Under the pieces are notes generated by a model. That model saw only the letters and a program-made list of their open reading frames with translations, was not told the DNA's origin and did no database searches. A DNA stretch of 64,000 nt from assembly GCA_963697285.1 (NCBI GenBank), contig CAVONI010000001.1, forward strand, positions 62,001 through 126,000, given 5' to 3'. Positions 25,146 through 34,399 of the stretch are shown here, piece by piece; position 1 is the first letter of the stretch; each line of letters begins with the position of its first letter. A program made the translations under genes and the position numbers. This DNA is from JAEUQQ01 sp963697285 (GTDB lineage: Bacteria > Acidobacteriota > Vicinamibacteria > Vicinamibacterales > JAFNAJ01).

Positions 25146-27612
25146 GTGAGACACATCCCCACTCAACGGGCGTTGCCGCATGTCGGCGCCGTGCTCATCC
25201 TGTTCAGCCTTGCCGTGCTCTACTTCCTCCCCCAACTGGAAGGGAAGGTGGTTCACCAAAGCGACATCATCCAGTACAGGGGCATGACCCAGGAGATCCT
25301 CCAGGTCGAGAAAGCCACCGGCGAGAAGCCGTTGTGGACGAACTCCATGTTCGGGGGGATGCCGTCGTATCAGATCAACACCCCGGACAAGGGCAACTAC
25401 CTCGGCCTCGTGAACAAGGTGCTGCGCCTTGGCCTCGACCACCCCATCGGCCTGTTCTTTCCGGCCCTGCTGTCGTTCTACTTCCTCATGGTCGTCGTCG
25501 GCGCCGATGCCTGGGTTGCCGTCATCGGCGCCTTCGCCTTCGCGTTCTGCACCAACAACCTCATCCTCTACGAGGCCGGGCACATCACCAAGCTCGGCGC
25601 GATTTCCTACTTCCCGCTCGTCGCCGCGGGGATGGTCGTGGCCTATCGCGGCTCCTACGTGTGGGGCGCGTTGATCTTCGCCGTGGGTCTTGGCCTCAAC
25701 ATCATGGCCAGCCACGTCCAGATGACGTATTACCTGGCCCTGACCATCCCGGTATTCCTGGTTGCGCAACTGGTAAAGGATCTTCGGGAACAGCGCGTCG
25801 GCCATTTCGCCCGAGCCTCGGCAGCGCTGCTGCTCGGCGCCGTCTTCGCTGCAGGTTCCGCCACGTCGAACCTGTGGCCGACGTTCGAGTACTCACGTGA
25901 GACCACGAGAGGGAAACCCATACTTGCCGAGCGGGCGAACGCCGGGCAGGCCCCCCTGGCCAGCCGCAGCGAGACGGACGGCCTGCGGTGGGACTACGCC
26001 ATGCAATGGAGCAACGGTCCGGTCGACCTGCTCGCGTCTCTTGTTCCAGGTGCGGCAGGAGGCGGCTCCGGCGAAATGCTGGACGATGACTCGGCCATTG
26101 CGCAGGATTTGAGGGCCAAGGGGTACCAGGTGCCCGCAGATCTCAGGTTTCCGCTCTACTGGGGACAACTTCCCTTCACGAGCGGCCCGATCTACTTTGG
26201 TGCCTCTGTTTTGCTGTTGTTCGTCATGGGACTCTTCCTCGTCGAAGGGCCCGTCAAATGGTGGCTGGCCATCGGCACCCTCCTGACCGCACTGCTGTCG
26301 ATGGGCAGACACCTCGAGGGATTCAACGGACTCGTCTTCAACTACGTTCCGTTGTACAGCGCGTTCCGCGCTCCCAACTCCGTCCTGGCGGTCGCGTCCT
26401 TCCTGATTCCGCTGCTGGGACTGCTCGCCCTGCAGCGCATCATCCGGGGAGAGGCGCGGCGGCAGGACGTCATGCGAGGCCTCCTGGCCGGCGTGGGCAT
26501 ACTCGGCGGGATCTGCCTGGTCCTGTTCCTGCAGGGCGGGTCGCTGTTCGATTTCTCCCATCCCCAGGATGCGAGCCACCTGCGATTGGATGCGGGCGCC
26601 ATCCTCGCCGACCGCCAGGCCTTGCTACGCTCGGATTCCCTCCGGTCATTGCTGTTGATCCTTGCCGCAGGTGGCGCGATCTGGGCATTCGTCAACAACA
26701 GAATCAACCGACGACACCTGATCATCGGCATCGGCGCCATCGTGCTGCTCGACCTCTGGATGGTCGACCGCCGTTACGTGCACTACGGCACGTTCGTCAA
26801 CAAGGAGAACGTCGAGGTGACGTTTCGACCCCGGCCAGTCGACGAACAGATCCTGCAGGACACCGACCCGAACTACCGCGTGCTCGACGTGACCGTCAGC
26901 ACCTTCCAGTCTGCGCACGGTTCCTATTTCCACAAGATGATCGGCGGGTACCACGCCGCCAAGCTGCGACGCTACCAGGACCTGATCGACCGGCACATCG
27001 CCAGGGGCAATCGCGCCGTGCTCGACATGCTGAACACCCGGTACGTGATCGTTCCAGGGCCCCGACAAACAACCGGTCGTTCAACGAAACCCGACCGCGA
27101 CGGGCAACGCATGGTTCGTCGACACCATCCGCATGGTGAACACCCCCGACGAAGAGATCGACGCCCTGTCGGATTTCGATCCCGCAACCACTGCGGTCGT
27201 GCACCGGGAGTTCAGCGATTACGTCCAGGGACTGGCACCCTCTGCAAAGGGGACGATCCGGGCGAGCGGATATCGCCCCGACCACCTCACCTATCAGTCG
27301 GAGTCCCAGCAGGTGGCGCTTGCGGTGTTTTCAGAGATCTGGTACGGCCCGAACAAGGGATGGTACGCCTACATCGACGGACAGCCTGCGGAATTCATCC
27401 GTGCCAACTATGCCCTCCGCGCCCTGCGCATTCCCGCCGGCCAACACCAGGTCGAATTTGTCTTCAGACCCGCCTCGTTCCATACCGGCTCGACGGTCTC
27501 CCGGATATTCTCGGGTCTGATCCTGCTGGGACTGCTTGGCTTTGCGGGTTACCGGGGATATCTGACAGTGTGCCAATGGCAACAAGAAAGCCCCTCGGGC
27601 GCCCGTACCTGA
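25146..27612 (+). pseudogene. YfhO-like multi-pass membrane protein, one frameshift near the 3' end
   Basis: About 820 aa when joined. A dozen or more transmembrane helices. The N-terminal extracytoplasmic loop QGKx-HQSDIIQYRGMTQEI and EKPLWTNSMFGGMPSYQI are characteristic of the YfhO/GT-C-like family common in Bacteroidota. The C-terminal soluble domain (YGPNKGWYAYIDGQPAEFIRANY) ends with one more helix. The break is in the AGGGCCCCG stretch at 27056-27063: removing one base gives VPGPDKQPVVQ and continues to 27612. The start is a GTG at 25146. A 57-bp fragment of a second, related gene survives at 33431-33487. YfhO proteins are implicated in glycosylation of lipoteichoic acid in Firmicutes; the role here is unknown. 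Confidence 0.78.
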
Positions 27613-27693
27613 CGCGTGTCAAAAAGACGGCGCAGCCAACGGCGGCGATGCCTGCACGAAGACAGCAAGGAGAAGACACGATGAAGACGACGG

Positions 27694-28650
27694 TCAACGG
27701 CCCACGAACATACCCTTCAGGACCGTCCATCTGAACCATAGTAGATGCCTGCTCACCTCCGGGCGGCCACGGGCAAGATACAGCACCGCGAGGCCTGCTG
27801 CAGTTGCCAGTTTCATGAGGGTCAGGAGCACCTGCCAGATGCATCTGAAGCTGAACGCGCTCTTGCAGTACATCGTCCGCTGGGTCTGTCCTGACCCGAG
27901 CGCCAGTCTCCGGAGGTAAGGCCGCTCCGTTCTGGACCGATCGATCCGATGGAACACCACCTGTGCCGGGTCGTAGTAGAAAGGCACATCCTCTGCGAAC
28001 AGGCGAGAGAACAACTCCGTCTCTTCCCATCCCAGCGCAACTTTCTCGCGCCGACCCAAAGCGGTGTCGAACCCCCCCGCCTGACGCAGGACTTCCGCGC
28101 GAAAGGTCATGTTGCAGCCAATGGGATATCCGGCGCGGCGGGTGAAACGAAACAAGTCGTTCCCCCGGTCGTAGTGACTGAAGAGCGCGCTGGCGCTGAA
28201 TCGGTTGAACCAGCCGGGGCGATCTCCTGCGAAGATGGCCAGCACTTTTCCTCCGACGGCGGCCGCGTCCTCGTGACCTCGAAAGAAGGCTGAAATCTTT
28301 TCGACGAAGTCGGGAGTGGCAATGGCATCGTCGTCGATATAGGTGAGGAAACGGCCGTTCGCCTCCGCCATTCCCCTGTTCCGGGCGTGGGAGAGACCCG
28401 TGTGAAGCTCCGTGAAGTACGCAGTGTTCAGTTCAGGATGGGTCTCGACGAAGTTCCGGCACAGCCGATCGGTGCCGTCCGTTGAGTTGTTGTTGACAAT
28501 GACGATCTCGTAACTGGCGGGGTCGGCCGTCTGCCGGCCCAGACTCTCCAGGGCTCCCGGCAGGACCGCCTCCCGGTTGAACGTGCAGACGATGACGGAA
28601 ACCATCGTCCCTGAGCCGGAAGCGGCGTGATCGAGTTCATCACGCGCCAT
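27694..28650 (-). CDS. GT2 family glycosyltransferase
   Basis: About 318 aa. VSVIVCTFNREAVLPGAL is the nucleotide-binding start; VNNNSTDGT, RFLTYIDDDAIATPDFVE (DDD metal site) and LGWEETELFSRLF (catalytic E-E/D) follow. A C-terminal hydrophobic segment (LTLMKLATAAGLAVLYLARG) suggests membrane association. Start uncertain: ATGs at 28689, 28650 and 28605 are in frame. 28650 overlaps the upstream DUF707-like gene by 11 bp, while 28605 has AGGGA just before it and starts right at the conserved domain. Part of the minus-strand half of the glycan region; donor and acceptor unknown. Confidence 0.85.
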   Translation of the reverse strand: MARDELDHAASGSGTMVSVIVCTFNREAVLPGALESLGRQTADPASYEIVIVNNNSTDGTDRLCRNFVETHPELNTAYFTELHTGLSHARNRGMAEANGRFLTYIDDDAIATPDFVEKISAFFRGHEDAAAVGGKVLAIFAGDRPGWFNRFSASALFSHYDRGNDLFRFTRRAGYPIGCNMTFRAEVLRQAGGFDTALGRREKVALGWEETELFSRLFAEDVPFYYDPAQVVFHRIDRSRTERPYLRRLALGSGQTQRTMYCKSAFSFRCIWQVLLTLMKLATAAGLAVLYLARGRPEVSRHLLWFRWTVLKGMFVGR

Positions 28651-29581
28651 CGGCGTCAGTTCGTCCTTCGTTCGTCGCGACTCGTACATGCCGAAGACGT
28701 GCACGACGGAACAACTGATCGCGGATCCACCCATGGAGCTGGCGCACGCGAATCGGCGATGTGGTCACATGCGTCGCCACGAACGCCCAGACGCGAGACA
28801 CTCCAGGTGCTGGGACGGACTTCCAAAGGAAGGACCGGGCGCGAAACCAGTGAGCACCAACGGTGCTCACCGCCCTTTCAAGTTCCTCGAATGGGTCCAC
28901 GCCCTCGGCCCGCAGTTTCGCATACCAGGCACCCGCTTTCAGATCGATGGGCATGCCGTGGCGCACCGTGACGTCGTCGATGATCGCCAACGACATGTGA
29001 CCCGCCAGTGAAAACGACCAACACACGTCCGTTCCCCATGTGCTCCTATTGAGATCGAACCAGTGCAGGCTTGAACGCAGGGCGTCACGAGAGAACAGCG
29101 GGCACATCACTTCGACGAAGTTCGTCTTCCGAAACAAGTAGAGGCTGTGACGCAGTGTGTGAGGAAAAGACCAGTAGGAGTCCCCCGTCAGCGCTGGCTG
29201 GCTGAGGTCGAGACCATACCTTTCCGCGATTCCAAACAGGCGTGAAATGCCTCCGGGGGCGAGCTCGAGATCCGGGTCGGCGATCCAGATGTACCTGTAG
29301 TGCTCGAAGAATCGTGGAAATGCCTCGTACATCGTCTTGAAGTGGTCGAGCTTGCCGAATCCACCCGTGACAACGCCGTCTCCCGCTACGCTGGCCGGGA
29401 TGCCCTTGCCATAGTAGCTCGTGAGGCAGTCCCAGTTTCGACCAGGATCCTGCGCGAGCCACTGTTCGTGGAAGGAGTCGTCGCCGGCCCTGACGAACAC
29501 GAGGAACTCATGCCGCGGCTCGAACGGGCCATGTGACGGAGCGTGGGTCTCCGACGCCGAATGCTCAGGTTGAACTCTCAT
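28640..29581 (-). CDS. DUF707-like protein, putative glycosyltransferase-related
   Basis: 313 aa, no signal peptide or transmembrane helix. The sequence HEFLVFVRAGDDSFHEQWL, NWDCLTSYYGKG, YRYIWIADPDLELAPGG (a DPD motif resembling a nucleotide-sugar metal site), QPALTGDSYWSF and WGTDVCWSFSLAG matches the pattern of DUF707 proteins as I know them. These have a GT-A-like layout but no assigned activity. The 3' end overlaps the following GT2 gene. Context in a glycan cluster supports a sugar-transfer role. The family call is from memory and moderate in confidence. Confidence 0.6.
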   Translation of the reverse strand: MRVQPEHSASETHAPSHGPFEPRHEFLVFVRAGDDSFHEQWLAQDPGRNWDCLTSYYGKGIPASVAGDGVVTGGFGKLDHFKTMYEAFPRFFEHYRYIWIADPDLELAPGGISRLFGIAERYGLDLSQPALTGDSYWSFPHTLRHSLYLFRKTNFVEVMCPLFSRDALRSSLHWFDLNRSTWGTDVCWSFSLAGHMSLAIIDDVTVRHGMPIDLKAGAWYAKLRAEGVDPFEELERAVSTVGAHWFRARSFLWKSVPAPGVSRVWAFVATHVTTSPIRVRQLHGWIRDQLFRRARLRHVRVATNEGRTDADGA

Positions 29582-29907
29582 TGCGGTTCGCGTTCACGTC
29601 GTCGTCGACCACGACCCTTCGGCGCTGGCAGACCCGTCTCCCGGAAGGCAGGGCGCGCCAGACACGACACATGTGGGCACGCCGTCGTGGATCTTACCTG
29701 ACCGGACACGTATCGGGTAGGCGGACAAGGCTCGGCGCTGCGTGGCGATGTGCTCCAGGAAGGTCCAGCGCCATCCGGGAGTTCGATCGGCCGCTTCGCC
29801 ACCGCGATCAGCTCATCCCTGAAGTCGCCGAAGAGCGGGGACATGTCCGCTTCGACCGGTGCCGGGTCCAGCCAGAGGATCCCGCATGAGCGGTTGCGCT
29901 TCGGCTC
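29582..29907. other. Intergenic, with a possible short gene remnant on the minus strand
   Basis: No intact gene. On the minus strand at about 29700-29878 one frame reads like real protein (ILWLDPAPVEADMSPLFG, then FRDELIAVAKRPIELPDG) before turning into low-complexity sequence. It may be the remains of a gene, perhaps a sulfotransferase- or synthetase-like protein, but it is too short to name. Confidence 0.35.
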
Positions 29908-31389
29908 TCATGGTCGTTTGCCTTGCACCTTCAGCGGCCGCATCCAGCCCTTCGCCACGACGCGGTCCTCGTCGTTCATCACGGCCCGCCAGCAGACCAG
30001 GGCGAAGATCGGCAGGCCGATCAGCAGGAACGCGAGGCGACTCGACACATTCGGCAGCATCGCGCCGATGAACAGGACTGCCAGGGCGAACAGCACCCGG
30101 ACCATCGCGCGCCGCGCCGGGGCTCGGGTCGCCGGCAGCAAGGTTCCCGAAATGAGGAAGAGCGCGACGGCATCGACGCTGACGCGCGCTGCCCAGACCG
30201 CCGCAGCGCCCGCGATGCCAAGCGGGCCGATGGCACACCACAGTGCTGCGACGTAACACGGCAACTCGATGAGGTGCAGCTTCGCCGTCAGATCAGGTCG
30301 CCCCACAGCCTGTATCGCCGTGAGCGGCACCCACGCAGCGCCGTTGACGAGCACGCCCGCGGCGAGCCACTGTGCGACCCGAAAGCTCTCGGCCGCGAAC
30401 GCCGGGCCGATCCACAGGCGCAGGCCCTCGTGCGCCAGCGTGCAGGCGATCAGCGACAACGGCGTCAGCAGCGCGAAGATGGCCTTGTTGCCCCGGTCGA
30501 AGACCTCTGCCGCACGGTCAGGATCCGTCGTCAGGGTGGCGGCCAATGCGGGGAACAGCACGCCGACCACCGCGCTCGGGACGACGCTCAGCTTCGTCAC
30601 CATCTCATAAGGTGTCGTGTAGTGAGCTACGGCGGACAGCGTCAGCCAGCTGCCGATGAGGAACCGGTCGAAATAGACCATGACGGGTCCGACCACGTGT
30701 GAGACGGTGATCCAGCCGCCGAACGAGAGCAGCCGCGGAATCAGGCCGGTCCGCAGATGCCGCGTCGCGAAGATGCCCGGGCGTACGCGACCGCACGCAA
30801 ACGCGTTCGCGGCAAGTGCCATGCCACGCCCCGCGACGAGCACGAGCACGACGATGCTCAGCCTGTTCGAGAACGGAAGCACTAGCAGCGGACTGACGAA
30901 TGTCCAGAAGCCGAGCGGCAGGACGACGAGATTCGCCAGGTCGAAGCGGCGATGCGCCTCGAGCACCGCACGCAGCCCGGTGGTGACGAAGACCATGGGC
31001 AGCGTGCAGGCCAGCAACCAGAACGTCTCGACGACCTCCGCCTGCAGCCCCGGCGGCACGTTGAGCACGTTGCCAGCGAGCCTGGGCGCGAGCAGCGCGA
31101 GCGCGATGCCGGCAACAAGACCGAGTCCGGCGAGCAGGCTGATGCCCGTCCAGATGAGCGCGGCATTCTCGCTGTCCCGCCCTTCGCCGAGCCGTTCGGC
31201 CAACAGCTTCGTCAACGCCCGGCCGAGGCCGAGGTCGAAGAGACCGAAGTACCCGATCACCATCCAGGCGATCGTCAGCACCCCGAACCGGTCCGTGCCA
31301 AGCGCGCTGATGACAATCGGCACGGTGAAGAGCGCCGCGATCAGCGGCCCGCCCTGACCGGCGAAGTTCCAGAGGATGTTCTTGCCCAT
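29908..31389 (-). CDS. Polysaccharide biosynthesis flippase (Wzx/MATE-like, MVF superfamily)
   Basis: 493-aa integral membrane protein with about 12-14 hydrophobic helices across its length (GPLIAALFTVPIVISALG; LLAGLGLVAGIALALLAP; VSVDAVALFLISGTLLP). N-terminal MGKNILWNFAGQGGPL and the YFGLFDLGLGRALTKLLAERLG loop are typical of Wzx-type lipid-linked oligosaccharide flippases. Start ATG 31389 was chosen because the first helix begins directly after it. It lies in the glycan region, in the same orientation as the downstream DUF707-like gene and the upstream GT4. Predicted to flip undecaprenyl-linked repeat units to the periplasmic side. Substrate unknown. Confidence 0.88.
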   Translation of the reverse strand: MGKNILWNFAGQGGPLIAALFTVPIVISALGTDRFGVLTIAWMVIGYFGLFDLGLGRALTKLLAERLGEGRDSENAALIWTGISLLAGLGLVAGIALALLAPRLAGNVLNVPPGLQAEVVETFWLLACTLPMVFVTTGLRAVLEAHRRFDLANLVVLPLGFWTFVSPLLVLPFSNRLSIVVLVLVAGRGMALAANAFACGRVRPGIFATRHLRTGLIPRLLSFGGWITVSHVVGPVMVYFDRFLIGSWLTLSAVAHYTTPYEMVTKLSVVPSAVVGVLFPALAATLTTDPDRAAEVFDRGNKAIFALLTPLSLIACTLAHEGLRLWIGPAFAAESFRVAQWLAAGVLVNGAAWVPLTAIQAVGRPDLTAKLHLIELPCYVAALWCAIGPLGIAGAAAVWAARVSVDAVALFLISGTLLPATRAPARRAMVRVLFALAVLFIGAMLPNVSSRLAFLLIGLPIFALVCWRAVMNDEDRVVAKGWMRPLKVQGKRP

Positions 31390-31568
31390 GGGTCCTCGAG
31401 GCCGACGCGTCCCCAGATCGATTGGTTCGGCAACGCTCCGGAATGCCAAAGTGACGTCGACCCGGGCCCGGAGCGCCTTGGCCGTCGCGAGGATGTCGCA
31501 GGCGTGCCAGCCGTGCTTGCTCAACGTCTCTTGGCCGGGCGCCGCGCAACAGACTCGTAGGCGACCCG

Positions 31569-32777
31569 TCACGGGCCGACCGCGGTAAGTCGCCGGTGCA
31601 GTTGATCGACACCGGCGAGGCACGCTTGCCAATCGTAGCGCCCAACCACGAGCGCGCGGCCCTGTCGCACGAGCCGGTCGCGCAGGTCCGCTGAATCGAG
31701 CAACTGCGTGAGCCGCTCCGCAAACTGCGCGGCGTCCTCGGCGAACAGCACCGTCTCGCCGTCGGCGACGTCGAGTCCCTCGGCCCCGATACGGGTCGAA
31801 ATGACCGGGCATCCCAGCGCCATCGATTGCAGAATCTTGAGGCGTGTCCCTCCGCCAGAGCGCAGCGGCGCGACGAAGGCCGCCGCGCGGCACACGTATG
31901 GTCGTATGTCGGGGACCTCGCCCGTCACATTTACACCCGGCCGGCCTCGCAGTGCCAGCACCCGTGCGGCTGGTTTCGCGCCAACGATGTCGAACGTCAG
32001 CCCTGCATGCCGAGCCTGCAGATGGGGAAGGATCGCATCAACGAACCAGAGCACGGCGTCCACGTTTGGCGGGTAGTCCATGGCCCCCGTGAACACCACC
32101 GTGGCATGGCGCTCGCCTCGCGACGCTGGCAGAAACGCCCGGGTGTCGACACCATTCGGTACGAGGGCGACCGTTCCCTCGGGCAAGCGTCGCTGAAGCC
32201 ACGCGCGATCGTGTTCCGATACGGCCACTGCGCCGTCGAACAGGCAAACGGATTTCTCCTCCCAGTGCGGAAACAGCGTTGCGTTGGTCATCAAGGCCAA
32301 GCGCCGGAAGCCCCAGGGCGCGAGCAGGATCTCTCGCTCGAAGCGCTCCGATTCGATGTTGTGAGTCGACAGCACTCGTTTGGCAGTCGACGTGCGGCTA
32401 ATCGACCGAGCGTATCGCGCGATCATCGAGAACTCGACCTGGATGACGTCGAATCGCTCGGTCGCGGTCAGCGCCTTCACCCGGTGCGCGAGTCGTCGAC
32501 TGAAATAGACCGACTGTATGACCGGACGACCTTGGAGCATGCCTGCAGCAACGCGACCGAGGCGTGCCCGGCGGCTACCACTCAGGAACTCGACCTCCAC
32601 GCGCTCACACAGGCCGCGCACCGCCTCCACGTGCCCACGATCCTGCTCCGAGGCAATGAGCGTCAGCAGTGTCACGTGATGCTGCGCCGAAAGGAATCGT
32701 AGCGTTTCCAGGAGGCGGATGCGTCCACCATCGTGTGGCGGCCAGGGCAACCACGGCGAGATCAGCAGGATCCTCAA
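31569..32777 (-). CDS. GT4 family glycosyltransferase (resembling those of PEP-CTERM/exosortase polysaccharide clusters)
   Basis: 402 aa, GT-B fold. N-terminal domain ILLISPWLPWPPHDGGRIRL with FDVIQVEFSMIARYA; the linker VLSTHNIESERFEREI; C-terminal donor domain VVFTGAMDYPPNVDAVLWFVDAI, VNVTGEVPDIRPYVCRAAAFVAPLRSGGGTRLKI (the E/G-rich nucleotide-sugar site) and GAEGLDV. The THNIE-SERF and GAMDYPPN signatures are those I associate with the Stp1/TIGR03087-type glycosyltransferases near exosortases, which fits the PEP-CTERM genes 20 kb away. The start is a TTG at 32777, the only start consistent with MRILLISPW. No exosortase is in the window. Confidence 0.87.
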   Translation of the reverse strand: MRILLISPWLPWPPHDGGRIRLLETLRFLSAQHHVTLLTLIASEQDRGHVEAVRGLCERVEVEFLSGSRRARLGRVAAGMLQGRPVIQSVYFSRRLAHRVKALTATERFDVIQVEFSMIARYARSISRTSTAKRVLSTHNIESERFEREILLAPWGFRRLALMTNATLFPHWEEKSVCLFDGAVAVSEHDRAWLQRRLPEGTVALVPNGVDTRAFLPASRGERHATVVFTGAMDYPPNVDAVLWFVDAILPHLQARHAGLTFDIVGAKPAARVLALRGRPGVNVTGEVPDIRPYVCRAAAFVAPLRSGGGTRLKILQSMALGCPVISTRIGAEGLDVADGETVLFAEDAAQFAERLTQLLDSADLRDRLVRQGRALVVGRYDWQACLAGVDQLHRRLTAVGP

Positions 32778-32884
32778 GCTGAGGCCCCTGTCCGCCCCCG
32801 GGCGAGAGCCACCAACGCGTTGGCGGAGGGCGGATCATCGGCTGATGCACGAACGCCGCCAGGTAGAAAATGGCGATCCGGGGA

Positions 32885-33045
32885 CCTGCTCCACCGTCCC
32901 CATCGGCATCCCCCTTGGACTCGGCCCTTGGCGCCGCCGGTCGAACAACCCGTCATACCCCTCCGCTTCCCATTTGTCCCGCCGCCGGCGCAGATGCCGG
33001 TCGCTGATCCCGAGCGTCGGTTCATGGATCCTCGACCGCGGCGAC
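32885..33045 (-). pseudogene. ISNCY/IS481-like transposase remnant (HTH region)
   Basis: The minus strand encodes GISDRHLRRRRDKWEAEGYDG followed by FDRRRQGPSPRGMPM, the N-terminal helix-turn-helix and linker typical of ISNCY-type transposases. Sequence on both sides is degenerate and there is no DDE domain. No terminal inverted repeats or target duplication were found. Confidence 0.6.
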
Positions 33046-33162
33046 GGTTGAAGCTGACGAGCGGGAGTCGGGCCGGAACATACACGAAGCCCGGCCCGGG
33101 GATCCAGCGGGATCCTGGAAACTTCGGCGACCACCTCTTCGGCGGCCAGCACCGCGACCCCG

Positions 33163-33378
33163 TTGTTGCCGATCAAGTCGTTGTGCACGTTAGTCTCTCG
33201 AGTGAGACCGCGGCGACGCTCGCGAGAGCCTATCGTGATGACTCCGACGCCGGTGTGCGCGCGGAGGCGGTCAAGGCGTTCGCGCTTCTCGACCAGGCAT
33301 CCCCGGAAGCCACGTCGGTCGTCAACGACGCCCTTCAGAGCAACGAGGTCAACGTTCTCGTCCATGGGCTGACGGGGG
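33163..33378 (+). pseudogene. HEAT-repeat protein fragment
   Basis: One frame reads SSETAATLARAYRDDSDAGV, RAEAVKAFALLDQASPEAT and VVNDALQSNEVNVLVHGL, which are two HEAT-like helical repeats. There is no start, and downstream the frame becomes meaningless. A decayed gene fragment sitting between two other remnants. Confidence 0.5.
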
Positions 33379-33430
33379 CGCCGAAACGGGGACTCGACGC
33401 TGGCATCGACAAGGGCGGGCGGGTTGCTCG

Positions 33431-33487
33431 GACGGACAGCCCGCGGAGTTCATCCGCGCCAACTATGCCCTCCGCGCCCTGCGCATC
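33431..33487 (+). pseudogene. 57-bp fragment of a second YfhO-like gene
   Basis: Encodes DGQPAEFIRANYALRALRI, identical in protein to codons 27376-27432 of the YfhO-like gene. The DNA differs at 4 of 57 positions, all synonymous third bases, so the fragment came from a diverged functional homologue rather than a recent copy. Flanking sequence does not align well. Confidence 0.75.
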
Positions 33488-33548
33488 CTGCGCCAGCATC
33501 GCCGAGGGAAGTCACCAGGACGCGTGTTCGGCGGTGAATGCGCTGACA

Positions 33549-34213
33549 TCAGCCGGCGCTCGGCCGCCGACTCGGTCGCGCCAGTGTCACCGAGTCGCCG
33601 ACCTTGACGTCTCCGCCACGCACGACGTCTGCGTTCAACGCCAGTCGCCCGCCAAAGCGACGCCCGATGTCGCGCAACACTTCAGGATCACGTTCCAGGG
33701 TGTCAGGATCCACGGTGGTCATCGGGCAACGTCCGCGCAGCGAGTCGAGGCTGATGACGGCGGTCCCGAGACGCAGCTCGGCGCCAGGCCAGTGCGTTTC
33801 GTCCATCCCCTCGACGCCGCCGATCAGGATGTTGGGGCGGAGCCGGCGGATGTCGCGGCCGAAGGCCTCGACGGCACCATCGGTGGCAACGAGAAGCGGC
33901 AGCACGTCAAATCGTTCCGGGCCGGCGTAGGCCTCGAGCCACGCATTGTCGCCAGCGGCGCGCTTCACGAGGGCCAGCGCTTCCGGGCTGTCCCACGCAT
34001 ACCATTGACCAGGGGTTTGCCGTGGTCCCCCAGGGTGCCTCGGAGGCCCAGCAGCTTGTAGTGCTTGCGCGACGTTCTCACGCCCTCCGGGCCGTGCACC
34101 TGCACGATGCGGTCGAACGGCACGCCATCGGTCGTCAGGGCAGTCATCGGAAGTCGCTCACCAGCCAGGGTCTTGACCGGGTACCGCCACAGTCCTGCAA
34201 CGTAGAGACTCAT
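33549..34213 (-). pseudogene. MOSC-domain protein (MOCO sulfurase C-terminal-like), one frameshift
   Basis: About 221 aa across two frames. The first part (LYVAGLWRYPVKTLAGERL, VQVHGPEGVRTSRKHYKLLGL) is the MOSC N-terminal beta-barrel. The second (LRPNILIGGVEGMDETHW, LRGRCPMTTVDPDTLE) is the MOSC domain with the conserved Cys in RCPMTTVD. The break is at about 34012-34018 in the AAACCCC/GGGGTTT stretch; adding one base joins LGDHGK to TPGQWYAWDSPEAL. MOSC proteins bind sulfur carried by cysteine and include molybdenum-cofactor-dependent N-hydroxylated compound reductases. The 3' end borders the fragment graveyard. Probably functional if the indel is a sequencing error. Confidence 0.78.
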
Positions 34214-34399
34214 CGCCCTCCCTCGGGGGTTGTCGTCGTCAACGGCGTCAGAGGCATGCGCCGTTCGTCGTCACAAATGGGGGCGTCGTTGATGCTGGCA
34301 TATCGACGCGCGATGTGTCCGTCCACACGAGGACAAGGCTTCGCACAAGTGTCCTGGCTGGCCTGCGCGCGTTCCCCCGCACCGAGCGACGTATCAACC

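Noticed and set aside
28605..28689. A separate small gene at the start of the GT2 gene
   Set aside because: The extra residues lie in the same frame and only reflect alternative starts.
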